Assembly: GCA_019636755.1 (NCBI GenBank)
Contig: JAHBWZ010000007.1
Coordinates: 186,001-250,000, forward strand
From: Phycisphaeraceae bacterium
GTDB lineage: Bacteria; Planctomycetota; Phycisphaerae; Phycisphaerales; SM1A02
Length of the DNA stretch: 64,000 bases
Direction of reading: 5' to 3'
The translations under genes and the position numbers were made by a program. Position 1 is the first letter of the stretch; each line of letters opens with the position of its first letter. The notes beneath the pieces were generated by a model that was not told the origin of the DNA, made no database searches, and saw nothing but the letters and a program-made list of their open reading frames with translations. Positions 32,682 to 42,789 of this stretch are shown here, one piece after another.

Positions 32682-33164
32682 ATGCTCCGGTTCCGCCCAC
32701 TCCTCGCATCTGACCAGGCGGCGCTGTGGAACTGGCTCCACATCGCGCTCTGGGACCCGCCGCCGGCGGGACTCCGCCCTCGGGAGGTCCTGGATCACCC
32801 CGCGGTGCGCATCTACGCCGAGCAGTGGGGTCGGCCCGCGGACGTCGGCCTGGTCGCGGTGGTCGAGGGCCGCGATGCCGGCGCCTGCTGGATGCGCCCG
32901 ATCACGGGCGGTGCGGGACTGGCCTGGATCGACGACACGACACCGCAACTCGGCATCGCCCTGGAGCCCGCGTTCCAGCGTCGCGGATTCGGCTTCCGAC
33001 TCATGCGCGCCGCGCTCGCCGCCGCATGGGACGCCGGGTCGACGCAGGTGTCGCTCACCGTGCATCCGGAGAATCCGGCGATCGGCATGTATGAGCGCTG
33101 CGGATTCGTCAGGCGGGGCCTGCGCGGCACCTATCACCTCATGGTGGCGGAGCGCCCTTCCTGA
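32682..33164 (+). CDS. GNAT-family N-acetyltransferase
   Basis: The 160-residue protein shows the acetyl-CoA-binding motif region GIALEPAFQRRGFGFRLMRAA (Q/RxxGxG/A reads QRRGFGF, about 95-101), followed by VSLTVHPENPAIGMYERCGF. It would transfer an acetyl group to an amine; the substrate cannot be told. It follows the truncated cupin and precedes the exported protein by 117 bases, all on the plus strand. Confidence 0.9.
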   Translation: MLRFRPLLASDQAALWNWLHIALWDPPPAGLRPREVLDHPAVRIYAEQWGRPADVGLVAVVEGRDAGACWMRPITGGAGLAWIDDTTPQLGIALEPAFQRRGFGFRLMRAALAAAWDAGSTQVSLTVHPENPAIGMYERCGFVRRGLRGTYHLMVAERPS

Positions 33165-33280
33165 TGCGTTGCGCTGGACGATGCGGGGAAGGTGCCGCGG
33201 CGCACCGAGAGGAGACCACCACGCCATGGGAGACTGCAGCGTCGGGCCACCGCCCGCGGGACCGGACCAACGGATCCGGC

Positions 33281-34753
33281 ATGACCGCCTGTCCCCGCCG
33301 CCTCCCCCTGTGCGTCACGCTGCTCCTGGCCTGTACCCTGGCGCGCGGTCAGGCGGCGGCTGATCCGCCGCGCCTGCCGTTCCGGGTGGAGGTCGTGGAT
33401 GCCGACGACGGCTGGCCGGTCTCCCTGGTGGAACTGCGCACCACCGGCCACCTGTCGTACATCTCTGACAACGCGGGCGTGATCGCGATCGATGCGCCGG
33501 AACTCATGGACCGCGAGGTGTGGTTCACGATCCACTCGCATGGCTACGACGTACCGGCAGACGGGTTCGGCATTCGCGGCGTCCGCCTGACGCCGCGGGC
33601 CGGCGGATCCGCGCAGGTGCCGGTGCATCGCACGAACATCGCCAGGCGGCTTGGCCGCATCACCGGGGCCGGCATCTTCGGCGAGAGCCAGAAACTCGGC
33701 GAACGTGTCGACTGGATCGAGTCCGGCGTGGTCGGCTGCGACAGCGTGCAGAACGCGGTGCATCGCGGCGCGCTGTTCTGGCTGTGGGGAGACACCGCGC
33801 TGTTTCACTCTCCGCTGGGTGTCTTCCATGCGACCAGCGCCGTGACGCCGCTGCGGCCGATCGCGGACTTCGTGCCGCCCATCGCGCTCCCGTTCCGGCC
33901 GATGGTCGATGCGCAGGGACGACCGCGCGAGGTGGCGCGCATGCCTGGCGAAGGCCCGACCTGGCTGACCTGCATGGTGAGTGTGCCGGACGCCGGAGGC
34001 CGCGAGCGACTGGTCGCCGTCTACGCGAAGATCCGCACACCCATGCATGTCACCGAGTGGGGCGTCTGTGCGTGGGACGACGCGATGGAGCACTTCACCC
34101 ATGCGCAGACCTTCTGGCGCGAAGCGGACCACGCGGCCGACGCGCCGTCAGGCTGTCCGGAGGGGCACGCCACGCGGTGGACGGACGAGGACGGCACGCA
34201 CTGGATCCTCTTCGGCAATCCGTTCCCGCGCCTCCGCTGTCGCGCCGCGTTCGAGGCGTTCATGGACGTGCCGTCGTGGGAGCACCTGGCGTGGCAGGAA
34301 ACCGTCCCCGTCGACCGGGCGGACCCGCCCCCCGCGGACGCGGGCCCGCGCGCTGCACCGGAGTCCGTCAGGCCGCACAGCGGGACGATCGCGTGGCACC
34401 CATGGCGGAACCGCTGGGTGACCGTGTTCATGCAGTGGTGGGGAACCCCGTCTGCGTTCGGCGAACTCTGGTACGCCGAGGCGGATTCCCCCACGGGACC
34501 GTGGGGTCCGGCGGTCAAGGTGCTCTCCCACGACAATTACACGTTCTACAACCCGCGCATCCACGCGGAGTGGTTCGACGCGGATGCACCGATTCTGATC
34601 TTCGAGGGCACGTACTCCCGTGCATTCGCCGATCGACCCGAGCCGACCGCGCGCTGGGACTACAACCAGGTGCTGTATCGCCTGGACCTGGATGACGAGG
34701 CGCTGGCGCCGGCGCGCGGCGATGCGCGCCGTACGACCTCGGGCACGCGGTGA
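33281..34753 (+). CDS. Exported DUF4185-like/beta-propeller protein
   Basis: The 490-residue protein begins [20 protein letters not shown], a signal peptide ending ARGQAAA. It continues with a small beta-sandwich (about 25-110, [20 protein letters not shown]). The remainder resembles a five-bladed beta-propeller glycoside-hydrolase-like domain ([47 protein letters not shown]). Conserved acidic residues occur but no catalytic assignment is possible. A secreted or periplasmic carbohydrate-related role is inference. It ends 17 bases before the convergent purK. Confidence 0.7.
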   Translation: MTACPRRLPLCVTLLLACTLARGQAAADPPRLPFRVEVVDADDGWPVSLVELRTTGHLSYISDNAGVIAIDAPELMDREVWFTIHSHGYDVPADGFGIRGVRLTPRAGGSAQVPVHRTNIARRLGRITGAGIFGESQKLGERVDWIESGVVGCDSVQNAVHRGALFWLWGDTALFHSPLGVFHATSAVTPLRPIADFVPPIALPFRPMVDAQGRPREVARMPGEGPTWLTCMVSVPDAGGRERLVAVYAKIRTPMHVTEWGVCAWDDAMEHFTHAQTFWREADHAADAPSGCPEGHATRWTDEDGTHWILFGNPFPRLRCRAAFEAFMDVPSWEHLAWQETVPVDRADPPPADAGPRAAPESVRPHSGTIAWHPWRNRWVTVFMQWWGTPSAFGELWYAEADSPTGPWGPAVKVLSHDNYTFYNPRIHAEWFDADAPILIFEGTYSRAFADRPEPTARWDYNQVLYRLDLDDEALAPARGDARRTTSGTR

Positions 34754-34769
34754 CAGTCCGGCAGACGCA

Positions 34770-35984
34770 TCACGCGCGTGCACGGGCGACACGCGCGCGC
34801 CGATCGCGCGCCGGGGCGCAGAGCGCGTCGCGTGCCGCTCGGACCAGGCGTTCCGCCTCGGCGCCCTCGCGGGCAAGGGCCGTCAGGTGACCCATCTTGC
34901 GTCCCGGACGCGGCTGGGCCTTGCCGTAGAGATGCAGCTTGACGGCGGGACTCGTGGCGAGTGCCGCGGCCCAGTCCGGCTCGCCATCGTCCCAGCAGTC
35001 GCCCAGCAGGTTGGCCATCGCCGCGGCGCAGAGCAGCCGCGGATCACCCAGCGGCAGGCCGCTGACCGCGCGGACCTGCTGTTCGAACTGGCTGGTCACC
35101 GCGTTGTCGAAGGTGACGTGACCCGAGTTGTGCGGTCGCGGCGCGAGCTCGTTGACCAGCAGCGCCCCGTCCGCGGTGAGGAAGAACTCCACGCACAGCA
35201 CGCCCACCACGTGCAGCGTCTCGAGGACGGCGCGCGTGATGTCGACCGCCTGCTGCATGACGGTCGCCTCCAATTCCGCCGGTGCCACCGTCACATCCAG
35301 GATGTGCCGGCGATGCTCGTTCCGCAACGGCGGGTAGCACGCGACATGGCCGTCCGTGCCACGGGCGCCGACCACGCTCAGTTCATGCCGGAAGTCGACC
35401 AGTTTCTCGAGGACGGCAACCGGCGCGGCGCCCGCGGCGCCCCGGACGCCCGTCGGACCGATCACGGCCGCGAACGCTGCGGCCGCGTCGTCGGCGCGCT
35501 CGATCCGCACCTGCCCCTTGCCGTCGTAGCCGAACCCGGCCGTCTTGAGGATCGCCGGTGTGCCGATCGCCGCGAGCGCTGCGGGCAGGTCCGCGGCGCC
35601 GGCGATCTCGCGGAATGGAGCCACGGGGATGCCCGCCTGGCTGAGGAACCGCTTCTCGCGCACGCGGTTCTGCGTGACATGCAGCACCGCGCCGTCGGGA
35701 CGCACCGGGACGAACTGCGCGGCGGCCATCGCCGCCTCCACGGGCACGTTCTCGAACTCGAAGGTGATCGCCTGCACGGACTTTGCAAAGACGCGGATGC
35801 GATCCAGGTCGTCGTACGGACCGCTGATCTCCAGGTCGGCGACCTGCCCCGCAGGCGTGTCATCTTCCGGGGAATAGACCGCGACGCGATACCCCATGCG
35901 GCGCGCGGCGATGGCAAACATGCGCCCCAGCTGGCCCGAGCCCAGGACACCGAGCGTGCTCCCTGGCGCGATGATCCGCGTCAC
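34770..35984 (-). CDS. purK: 5-(carboxyamino)imidazole ribonucleotide synthase PurK
   Basis: The 404-residue ATP-grasp protein begins with the nucleotide-binding [21 protein letters not shown] (about 9-29), followed by FEFENVP, the ATP-grasp core [14 protein letters not shown] and [24 protein letters not shown] (the metal/ATP-binding Glu-Asn-Arg-Pro segment). It makes N5-CAIR from AIR, bicarbonate and ATP in purine synthesis. The start is GTG 35984, overlapping the purE stop (GTGA), so it is translationally coupled to purE. Confidence 0.97.
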   Translation of the reverse strand: MTRIIAPGSTLGVLGSGQLGRMFAIAARRMGYRVAVYSPEDDTPAGQVADLEISGPYDDLDRIRVFAKSVQAITFEFENVPVEAAMAAAQFVPVRPDGAVLHVTQNRVREKRFLSQAGIPVAPFREIAGAADLPAALAAIGTPAILKTAGFGYDGKGQVRIERADDAAAAFAAVIGPTGVRGAAGAAPVAVLEKLVDFRHELSVVGARGTDGHVACYPPLRNEHRRHILDVTVAPAELEATVMQQAVDITRAVLETLHVVGVLCVEFFLTADGALLVNELAPRPHNSGHVTFDNAVTSQFEQQVRAVSGLPLGDPRLLCAAAMANLLGDCWDDGEPDWAAALATSPAVKLHLYGKAQPRPGRKMGHLTALAREGAEAERLVRAARDALCAPARDRRARVARARA

Positions 35985-36472
35985 GGCAGGTGCTCCGCCA
36001 GCACGCGCTCCGTCTGCGTCCGCCGGAAGTCGTTCAGATGCGCGGCGACGGCGGCGTCCTGCGGCGCGAGCAGCGCCGCGGCGAAGAGCGCCGCGTTCTT
36101 CGCGCCGGCATCGCCGATGGCGAACGTGGCGACCGGGACACCGCCCGGCATCTGCACGATCGAGAGCAGCGAGTCCATGCCCCGCAGCGTCCGGCTCTCC
36201 ACCGGGACACCCAGGACCGGAACGGTCGTGTGCGCCGCCAGCATGCCGGGCAGATGCGCCGCCCCGCCCGCGCCGGCAATGATCGCCCGCAGGCCGCGCG
36301 GCCCTGCCTGCTTCGCGTAGTCGGCCAGGAGGTCGGGGGTCCGGTGCGCCGACACCACGCGGCACTCGTGCCGGATTCCGAAGGCGACCAGCATGTCATG
36401 CGCGTGGCGGAGCGTCTCCCAGTCGGAGCGGCTGCCCATGACGACGCCGACGAGCGGTGAGTCAGCATGCAT
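35981..36472 (-). CDS. purE: N5-carboxyaminoimidazole ribonucleotide mutase PurE
   Basis: The 163-residue protein has the class I PurE motifs [12 protein letters not shown] (residues 9-20), [12 protein letters not shown] (about 40-51) and [12 protein letters not shown] (about 70-81), with the conserved Ser and His for the carboxyl shift. It converts N5-CAIR to CAIR after PurK. The gene is first in a two-gene operon with purK. TATAAG lies 6 bases before the ATG at 36472, leaving no room for a Shine-Dalgarno sequence. Confidence 0.97.
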   Translation of the reverse strand: MHADSPLVGVVMGSRSDWETLRHAHDMLVAFGIRHECRVVSAHRTPDLLADYAKQAGPRGLRAIIAGAGGAAHLPGMLAAHTTVPVLGVPVESRTLRGMDSLLSIVQMPGGVPVATFAIGDAGAKNAALFAAALLAPQDAAVAAHLNDFRRTQTERVLAEHLP

Positions 36473-36478
36473 GCGCGT

Positions 36479-36484
36479 CTTATA
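36479..36484 (-). promoter_or_regulatory. Candidate -10 element of purEK (leaderless class)
   Basis: TATAAG on the minus strand, the best match to TATAAT in the window, ends 6 bases before the purE ATG. Transcription would start at the start codon. Confidence 0.55.
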
Positions 36485-36684
36485 ACACCGGCGCCGGACG
36501 ACCGGGTCTCCGGGGCATCGCGATCGGACCGATCCGGGACGGTCGGAGGGCCGACGGAGGGCGCATCCGCCCGGCGCAGCTCATGTCCACGCGGATGCAT
36601 CGCCGACGGAAGGGAAGAAGCGCCGGTACCGACGCCCGACGCCCGGCTCGTGACGCCGGGTGAACCCTGCACGGAGGACGCTGC

Positions 36685-36927
36685 ATGGATGCCCTCGAGT
36701 TGGACGCCCTGCGAGACCTGCGCACCAGCATGGCGCCGCGGACGCACGACCTGCTGCTGCGCGCGCTGTCCGGCGATACGCCCGAGGCACTCGCCCGGCG
36801 ATTCTCCATGCCGCTGGCCGATGTCTGTCGTGCGCTCCAGCGCGGTCGGAAACTGATCCGGGCGCAGGTGGCGTTGCGGGTCCAGCGCGAGACGCGCTCG
36901 CGTCCGCAGGAGCGGTGGGCCGGCTGA
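36685..36927 (+). CDS. Small sigma-70 region 4-like helix-turn-helix protein
   Basis: The 80-residue protein starts at ATG 36685 behind GGAGG. Residues about 28-64 (SGDTPEALARRFSMPLADVC followed by RALQRGRKLIRAQV) match the helix-turn-helix pattern of sigma factor region 4. In full sigma factors that region contacts the -35 element (GxSxxEIAxxLGIxxxTVxxRLxRARxxLR). No region 2 is present. It might act as a stand-alone DNA-binding or anti-sigma-like regulator (inference). Confidence 0.6.
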   Translation: MDALELDALRDLRTSMAPRTHDLLLRALSGDTPEALARRFSMPLADVCRALQRGRKLIRAQVALRVQRETRSRPQERWAG

Positions 36928-37386
36928 GCGCCCGGCGCGGCGGCCTTCGGGGCCCCCGGCGCCATCGTGCGACCTCGTGCCCCGGTGCGCCGCGCCATGT
37001 GCCCCCCCCATGTGCCCCCCCATGTGCCCCCCCATGCGCCCCCCCATGCGCCCCCGTGGTTGCGAACGGCGCAGACCACGCCCCCGGGCACGCAGCGCAG
37101 AACGAAGGTGATCGGATCCCCTCGGGCCACTGGCTCCGGCCGGCCCCCCGCCTGGCGGAAGGGGCGCGGCGGGCCGCACGGGGCAAAGCTCGAACCCCGC
37201 TCTGACGAGGTGGGCTCGCCTCCCGTCGATCCCGGCCTTCCACTCTCTGGAGGCTTGGCCATCGTCGCAGGACGAAGCGATCCCGTGGGGCTCGATAAGG
37301 GAACGAGCAACAGGCCCGTGGCGGACCCGAGGGAATCCGATCACCCTCGCGGGGACTGTACTCCCGAACCCGGGATTCGTCACGGT
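36928..37386. other. Long non-coding-looking interval with G-run repeat
   Basis: No frame here has convincing coding character: the long ORFs on both strands are built from repeats and shadow codons. It holds the 12-bp G/C-run repeat at 36997-37055 and, in the first 40 bases, a GC-rich possible hairpin with a TTCG loop. Base composition shifts toward lower G+C after about 37200. Confidence 0.5.
36997..37055. repeat. Tandem 12-bp repeat with runs of seven or eight C/G
   Basis: Five copies of ATGTG or ATGCG followed by a C run: starts lie at 36997, 37010, 37022, 37034 and 37046. The first copy has eight C, the next three have seven and the last has five. On the minus strand this is five G-tracts separated by 5-base CAC/CGC-AT spacers, a strong G-quadruplex pattern. 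It is a slippage-prone element. Confidence 0.9.
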
Positions 37387-37415
37387 TTGACACCGATCCA
37401 CCGCGCTGATACATC
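37387..37415 (+). promoter_or_regulatory. Candidate promoter of the small lipoprotein gene
   Basis: A perfect TTGACA (37387-37392) is followed after 17 bases by TACATC (37410-37415), or after 16 by GATACA. The ATG is at 37532, so the leader would be about 110 bases. Confidence 0.45.
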
Positions 37416-37531
37416 CCGGTATGCTGTTGCCCCGTTGACCTCGCGCGCCGGGCTGCCGCCCGTCGCCCCCCCACCACGATCCGCCTCCCGACCCAGGTCG
37501 GGGGAATCGACCGGAACAGAAGGCCTTCCTG

Positions 37532-37864
37532 ATGCGCACGAAGCGAACCACCGCCCGTATCTCTTCCGCGGCCCGCGGAGCGTCCGCCGTCCTGTCCGTC
37601 GTCGCGCTCGTCGCTGCCGCAGGCTGCTCCTCCACCGCCAAGGATCCCACCACCAACGTCTCGTACGGCGCGCTCACCTCGGATCTCACGCCGGAACTCC
37701 GGGCGACGACCGAGCGGCCCGTGGACGTCGACCGCCATCTGGCGGTCATGAAGAACGCGAACTGGAAGAGCTTCTGGAACGATCTCGGCCGCACGTTCTA
37801 CACCGATCACCCCAGCCGCCTGAGCCCGTATCCGATCGGGTCGCTCAGCGGCGTGCCGCGCTGA
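37532..37864 (+). CDS. Small lipoprotein of unknown function
   Basis: The 110-residue protein has a signal peptide ending VAAAGC (lipobox, Cys about 31). The mature part of about 80 residues includes SDLTPELRATTERPVDVDRH and NWKSFWNDLGRTFYTDHPS. I do not recognise the family. AGAAGG lies 9 bases before the ATG. It is a plausible envelope lipoprotein; codon use looks genuine. Confidence 0.7.
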   Translation: MRTKRTTARISSAARGASAVLSVVALVAAAGCSSTAKDPTTNVSYGALTSDLTPELRATTERPVDVDRHLAVMKNANWKSFWNDLGRTFYTDHPSRLSPYPIGSLSGVPR

Positions 37865-37982
37865 TCGGCTGGTGGCCAGGTCTGAATCCGCCGCGCCCGG
37901 GTGCGCCGTCCGGCGCCGCCGGCCTGCCGGGCATCGTGTGCTCCCGCGATCCGCACGGACGCACCGCGTCGGGTGACCGGCG

Positions 37983-39290
37983 ATGACGGTGCGCCGGCAT
38001 GACCGCGTGCCCGCGTACGTCCGAACGCGGTATGCGCGGGAGCGGCCGGCGTGGCTCCTGCTCTCCATCCTGGGTGCCGCCGTCGAGGGCGGCGTCGTCG
38101 GCGTCATCGTCAAGAACGGATTCAGCGGCACGGTGCCGCCGCTGGTCCTGAACGCCGCGGTCGCGATCGCGGCGGGCGCGCCGGCGTTCGCGAACATCAC
38201 CAGCTTCCTCTGGTCAGGCGTGGCGCGCGGCCGGAGCCGGGTCCGCCTGCTCGTGGCCATCCAGCTGCTCGCCGCGCTCTGCGCGCTGCTGATGGGCCTG
38301 ATGCCGCAGACCGCGTGGGGGCTGCTCGGCGTGCTGGCCGGGGCGTTGGCGGGTCGGATCTGCTGGACGGGCGTGGTCACGCTGCGCGCGGCGGTCTGGC
38401 AGGCGAACTACCCCCGCGCCGTGCGCGCGACGGTCACCGGCCGACTGGCCACGGTGCAGGCGATCTTCATGGCGGCAACCGCGTTCGCCTTCGGCGAAGC
38501 GCTGGATCGCGATGTCCGGTCGTTCCACTGGCTCTTCGCGCTGGCCGGCGCGTCCGGCCTGATCGGCGCGCTCGCGTATGGCCGTGTCCGCGTCCGCGGT
38601 CAGTGGCGCGCCCTGCGCCGCGAGGACGCGGGTGAGACCGGCAGCGGCCGTCCCTTCGAGGGGCTGCGCGCGGCCTGGCGCGTGCTGCGGGAGGATGCCC
38701 TCTACCGGCGCTACATGCTCATCATGTTCGTCTTCGGAATCGGCAACCTGGCAGCGCAGCCGATCCTGGTGATCCTGCTGGCGGACCTCTTCGGCTACAG
38801 CTACCGCCTCGGGATCCAGGCGACCACGGTCATTCCGATCGGTCTCATGCCGCTCACGGTCCCGCTCTGGTCACGACTGCTGGACCGGATGCACGTCGTG
38901 GAGTTCCGGCGCCTGCATGCGTGGTCGTTCGTCGCCGCCAACACCGCCCTCCTGGCGGCGATCCTGCTGCGCTCCGAGGTCCTTCTCTGGAGCGGCCTCG
39001 TCCTGCGCGGTGCGGCCCTGGCCGGGGGCGTCCTCGGCTGGAACCTGGGCCACCAGGACTTCGGCGACGCCAGGCGGACGAGCGACTACATGGCCGTCCA
39101 CGTGACGCTGACGGGGGTCCGCGGGGCGATCGGACCGGTTCTGGCGGTCCTGCTCTACGAACTGGCCTCGGACGATCCGCGGGTCGGCGGCGCCATCGTG
39201 TTCGGGACGGTGATCGCGCTCAACGTCGCCGGCGCCGTCGCCTTCCTGGCGATGTCGCGCGCCATGCGCGGGCGGCGCGGCGTCATCTGA
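37983..39290 (+). CDS. Major facilitator superfamily transporter
   Basis: The 435-residue protein has about twelve hydrophobic segments. Features are a short Arg-rich loop between helices 2 and 3 (SGVARGRSRVRLLVAIQLL), a central cytoplasmic loop (about 205-230) and LMPLTVPLWSRLLDRMH in the second half, the mirror of the first-half MFS motif. Substrate specificity cannot be assigned. It is 118 bases after the small lipoprotein gene and ends 219 bases before the SUF operon regulator. Confidence 0.8.
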   Translation: MTVRRHDRVPAYVRTRYARERPAWLLLSILGAAVEGGVVGVIVKNGFSGTVPPLVLNAAVAIAAGAPAFANITSFLWSGVARGRSRVRLLVAIQLLAALCALLMGLMPQTAWGLLGVLAGALAGRICWTGVVTLRAAVWQANYPRAVRATVTGRLATVQAIFMAATAFAFGEALDRDVRSFHWLFALAGASGLIGALAYGRVRVRGQWRALRREDAGETGSGRPFEGLRAAWRVLREDALYRRYMLIMFVFGIGNLAAQPILVILLADLFGYSYRLGIQATTVIPIGLMPLTVPLWSRLLDRMHVVEFRRLHAWSFVAANTALLAAILLRSEVLLWSGLVLRGAALAGGVLGWNLGHQDFGDARRTSDYMAVHVTLTGVRGAIGPVLAVLLYELASDDPRVGGAIVFGTVIALNVAGAVAFLAMSRAMRGRRGVI

Positions 39291-39509
39291 CCGGCGGGCG
39301 GTCGCGGCGCCCCCTTGCCCGTTCCGGCGGAGCGCCCGTACCATGTGGCACCATTTGGGTACCAGTTCTCCGGGCGCGCGCCCGCCGGAGGCCGGGACCG
39401 ACCGCCCATCACCGCCTTCGGCATCCCTCCGGAGCCCCCCAGCCCGGCCGAGTCAGCCTCCACCGACCCATCACCCGCCTGCCACCGTTCCCCCCAGTCC
39501 GCGCCCGCC

Positions 39510-40103
39510 GTGCTCGCCCTGACCCGAAAAACAGACTACGCCCTCGTCGCCCTGGCGGAACTCGCGGCGACCCCGGTCTCCCTGAGCGCACGGGAGATTG
39601 CGCATCGCACCGAGTTGCCGCTTCCGCTGCTGCGCAACCTGCTCAAGGACCTGTGCGCCGCGGGACTCCTGCACTCGGAACTGGGCGCCCAGGGCGGCTA
39701 TCGGCTTGGGCGCGCGCCGCGCGCGATCTCCGCGATCGACGTGGTCGAAGCGGTCGAGGGGCCCATCCGCCTGGCGCGCTGCTGCGGTGACCAGGACCAC
39801 CACGCCGCGCCGGACCGTCATCCGGATGACACGGCGTGTGCCCGCGCACCGGCCTGTCGCATCCGCGCCTCGATCCACGGACTGCAGTCGCGCGTCCTGG
39901 ATCTCCTGCAGAGAACTTCCCTGGCCGACCTGGCCCTCCACGGTGCGGGTGACGCTGCGGATCACGCGGCCGTCCGCCCGACATCGGGCCAGCCGGCACC
40001 GCCGCTGTGCCAGTGCACCGCGCACGCCTCCGCAGCACCCTCACCCGCTGAACACACCCGACGACCCGCGGCGCCGGACGCCCGGATCGAGGACGCCGTC
40101 TGA
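39510..40103 (+). CDS. Rrf2-family transcriptional regulator of the SUF operon
   Basis: The 197-residue protein starts at GTG 39510 ([20 protein letters not shown]), the usual Rrf2 N-terminus. The winged helix follows ([20 protein letters not shown] and [10 protein letters not shown]), then the dimerisation helix with [14 protein letters not shown]. Cysteines that could bind an iron-sulfur cluster are at CC near 88-89, then C near 110 and 116. IscR-type members sense Fe-S status and control Fe-S assembly genes. The C-terminal extension beyond about 150 is low complexity. A TGATG overlap couples it to sufB. The upstream gap 39291-39509 contains no identified operator. Confidence 0.88.
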   Translation: MLALTRKTDYALVALAELAATPVSLSAREIAHRTELPLPLLRNLLKDLCAAGLLHSELGAQGGYRLGRAPRAISAIDVVEAVEGPIRLARCCGDQDHHAAPDRHPDDTACARAPACRIRASIHGLQSRVLDLLQRTSLADLALHGAGDAADHAAVRPTSGQPAPPLCQCTAHASAAPSPAEHTRRPAAPDARIEDAV

Positions 40104-41554
40104 TGAGCAGCAGCACCACCACGCCCGAACTCGATCACTGGGAATCCCAGCGGTACAAGTACGGTTTCGTCACCGACATCGAGTCCGACACCGCGCCACC
40201 GGGGCTGACCGAGTCCACCATCCGCCTGATCTCCGCGAAGAAGCAGGAGCCGGCGTGGATGCTCGAGTGGCGGCTGAAGGCGTTCCGCCACTGGATCACG
40301 ATGCGCGAGCCCACGTGGCCGAAGGTGACCTATCCGCCGATCGACTACCAGGCGATCTCCTACTACTCCGCGCCGAAGCAGTCGCCGGGACTGCAGAGCC
40401 TGGACGAGGTCGACCCGAAACTGCTCGAGACCTACGAGAAGCTCGGTATTCCGCTCGAGGAGCAGAAGCGCCTCGCCGGCGTCGCGGTCGATGCAGTCTT
40501 CGACAGCGTCTCCGTCGCGACCACGTTCCGGGAGGAACTGGCGAAGGCGGGCGTGATCTTCTGCCCGATCTCCGAGGCCATCCGGGATCATCCCGACCTG
40601 GTGCAGAAGTACCTGGGTTCGGTCGTGCCCGTCACGGACAACTTCTTCGCCACCCTCAACTGCGCGGTCTTCACCGACGGGTCGTTCGTCTTCGTCCCCA
40701 GGGGCGTGCGCTGCCCGATGGAACTCTCCACCTACTTCCGGATCAACGCGAAGTCGACCGGGCAGTTCGAGCGGACGCTGATCATCGCGGAGGAAGGCGC
40801 CTCGGTCTCCTACCTGGAGGGATGCACGGCGCCGATGCGCGATGAGAACCAGCTCCACGCCGCCGTCGTGGAACTCGTGGCGCTGGACGACGCCACCATC
40901 CGGTACTCGACCATCCAGAACTGGTATCCGGGCGATGACGAGGGCCGGGGCGGGATCTACAACTTCGTGACGAAGCGGGGCAAGTGCCTCGGCAACCGGT
41001 CGCACATCTCGTGGACACAGGTCGAGACCGGTTCGTCGATCACGTGGAAGTACCCCTCGTGCATTCTCCAGGGCGACGGTTCCAAGGGCGAGTTCTACTC
41101 CGTCGCGCTGACCAAGGGACGGCAGCAGGCCGACACCGGCACGAAGATGATCCACATCGGCCGGAACACGACCAGCACGATCGTCGCCAAGGGGATCTCG
41201 GCGCAGCAGGGGCAGAACACCTACCGTGGCATGGTGAAGATCCTCCGCGGTGCGGAGGACGCGCGCAACCACACGCAGTGCGACTCGCTGCTCATGGGCG
41301 ACCGCTGCGGGGCCCATACGTTTCCCGTGATCGAGTGCGGCAACCCGACGGCGACGCTCGAGCACGAGGCCACGACGTCGAAGGTCGGCGAGGACCAGGT
41401 CTTCTATCTCCTCCAGCGCGGCCTGACCGAGGAGGAAGCGGTTTCCATGATCGTCAATGGCTTCTGCCGCGAGGTTTTCCGGGAACTCCCCATGGAGTTC
41501 GCGGTGGAAGCGACGAAACTGCTGAGCATCAGCCTGGAGGGGAGCGTCGGATGA
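40103..41554 (+). CDS. sufB: Fe-S cluster assembly scaffold SufB
   Basis: The 483-residue protein matches SufB over its length: it begins after a short tail with [20 protein letters not shown] and includes [35 protein letters not shown] and, near the end, [20 protein letters not shown]. SufB forms the SufBC2D complex and carries the nascent Fe-S cluster. The gene overlaps the regulator stop (TGATG) and the next gene by ATGA. Confidence 0.98.
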   Translation: MSSSTTTPELDHWESQRYKYGFVTDIESDTAPPGLTESTIRLISAKKQEPAWMLEWRLKAFRHWITMREPTWPKVTYPPIDYQAISYYSAPKQSPGLQSLDEVDPKLLETYEKLGIPLEEQKRLAGVAVDAVFDSVSVATTFREELAKAGVIFCPISEAIRDHPDLVQKYLGSVVPVTDNFFATLNCAVFTDGSFVFVPRGVRCPMELSTYFRINAKSTGQFERTLIIAEEGASVSYLEGCTAPMRDENQLHAAVVELVALDDATIRYSTIQNWYPGDDEGRGGIYNFVTKRGKCLGNRSHISWTQVETGSSITWKYPSCILQGDGSKGEFYSVALTKGRQQADTGTKMIHIGRNTTSTIVAKGISAQQGQNTYRGMVKILRGAEDARNHTQCDSLLMGDRCGAHTFPVIECGNPTATLEHEATTSKVGEDQVFYLLQRGLTEEEAVSMIVNGFCREVFRELPMEFAVEATKLLSISLEGSVG

Positions 41555-41889
41555 GCCCCGAACTGCTGCTCAGGGAGGGCTACGTCCGCGCCATCGGCGC
41601 CGCGGCGGTTCCACCGGGCGAAGGCCGGACGGTCAGCGTCGACGGCCACGCCGTCGCGGTGTTCAACGTGGGCGGCACGTTCTACGCCATCGATGACGCG
41701 TGTCCGCACCAGGGAGGACCGCTGGGCGAAGGACATGCGGTCGAGGAATGCGTCATCGCCTGTCCGCTGCACTACTGGGAGTTCGACCTGCGGACCGGCG
41801 CGTGCCTCACCGAGCCGGATGAGTGTGTCCGCACGCACGACGTCCACGTTCTCGACGACACCGTCTTCATCAGAATCCTGCACGACTGA
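41551..41889 (+). CDS. Rieske-type [2Fe-2S] protein within the SUF operon
   Basis: The 112-residue protein has the Rieske ligands in [13 protein letters not shown] (CxH) and [14 protein letters not shown] (CxxH), near residues 51-53 and 72-75. It resembles NirD-like ferredoxin components of dioxygenases and nitrite reductases. It carries a [2Fe-2S] cluster and probably donates electrons during cluster assembly or repair (inference). The ATG overlaps the sufB stop by ATGA, and 75 bases separate it from sufC. Confidence 0.93.
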   Translation: MSPELLLREGYVRAIGAAAVPPGEGRTVSVDGHAVAVFNVGGTFYAIDDACPHQGGPLGEGHAVEECVIACPLHYWEFDLRTGACLTEPDECVRTHDVHVLDDTVFIRILHD

Positions 41890-41964
41890 ACGTCTCGCAT
41901 CACAGGCTCCGCGCGGATCCCGACCGCCCCCGAGGTCCGGTCGACCGGCAAGGCAGAACATCGC

Positions 41965-42789
41965 ATGCTTGAAATCAAGAACCTCCACGCCAGCGCCCAG
42001 GGCCACGAGATCCTGCGCGGAATCGACCTCACCGTCCGTGCGGGCGAGGTGCACTCGATCATGGGACCGAACGGTTCCGGGAAGAGCACGCTCGCCCAGA
42101 TCATCGCCGGGCGCGAGGACTACGAGATCACCGAAGGGACGATCCTCTTCCAGGGGAAGGACCTGCTGGAACTGGAGGCCGATGAGCGGGCCCGCGCCGG
42201 CGTGTTCCTCGCCTTCCAGTATCCCGTGGAGATCCCCGGGGTCGGCAACGTCCAGTTCCTGAAGGCGGCCCTCAACGCCGTCCGGCGAGCCCGCGGCGAG
42301 GACGAACTGGACACGGCACGGTTCCTCCGCCTTCTGCGCGAGCGGATGGCACTGGTGTCGATGGACGAACGGCTGCTGAAGCGCTCGGTGAACGAGGGCT
42401 TCTCCGGCGGCGAGAAGAAGCGGTACGAGATCCTCCAGATGGCGCTGCTGGAGCCGTCGCTCTGCGTGCTCGACGAGACGGACTCCGGCCTGGACATCGA
42501 CGCCATGCGCATCGTCGCCGACGGGATCAATGCGCTCCGCGCCCCGACGCGGGCGATGATCCTCGTAACGCACTACCAGCGCCTGCTGGACTACGTGCAG
42601 CCGGATTTCGTCCACGTGCTTGCCGGCGGCCGCATCGTCCGCTCGGGCGGCAAGGAACTCGCGCTGGAACTGGAGTCGCACGGGTACGCGCCGTTCATGA
42701 ACGGCAGCCCCGGCAGCGACACCGCGACGATCGTGACGAACACGGCCGGGGCCGGCCGGAAGGCCGCCATCGCAGGAACAGGGGCGTGA
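41965..42789 (+). CDS. sufC: Fe-S cluster assembly ATPase SufC
   Basis: The 274-residue ABC ATPase has Walker A GPNGSGKST (about 35-43), the SufC-typical AFQYPVEIPGV, a modified signature NEGFSGGEKKRYEI (about 140-153) and Walker B LCVLDETDSGLDIDAM. It powers SufBCD assembly and is not a membrane transporter. The C-terminal 20 residues are Ala/Gly-rich. It is translationally coupled to sufD by the overlap at 42786-42789. Confidence 0.98.
   Translation: MLEIKNLHASAQGHEILRGIDLTVRAGEVHSIMGPNGSGKSTLAQIIAGREDYEITEGTILFQGKDLLELEADERARAGVFLAFQYPVEIPGVGNVQFLKAALNAVRRARGEDELDTARFLRLLRERMALVSMDERLLKRSVNEGFSGGEKKRYEILQMALLEPSLCVLDETDSGLDIDAMRIVADGINALRAPTRAMILVTHYQRLLDYVQPDFVHVLAGGRIVRSGGKELALELESHGYAPFMNGSPGSDTATIVTNTAGAGRKAAIAGTGA

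Noticed and set aside
36997-37055. The tandem repeat as a CRISPR array.
   Set aside because: Units are 12 bases without unique spacers, and there are no cas genes.
36034-38380. Long minus-strand ORFs across 36.0-38.4 kb.
   Set aside because: They cross purE, the G-run repeat and the plus-strand genes, contain repeated HMGG-type peptides from the repeat, and have no family similarity.
39340-39375. A weak inverted repeat with TACC and GGTA ends upstream of the Rrf2 gene as a possible operator.
   Set aside because: Only a few positions pair and it does not fit known Rrf2-family operators well enough.
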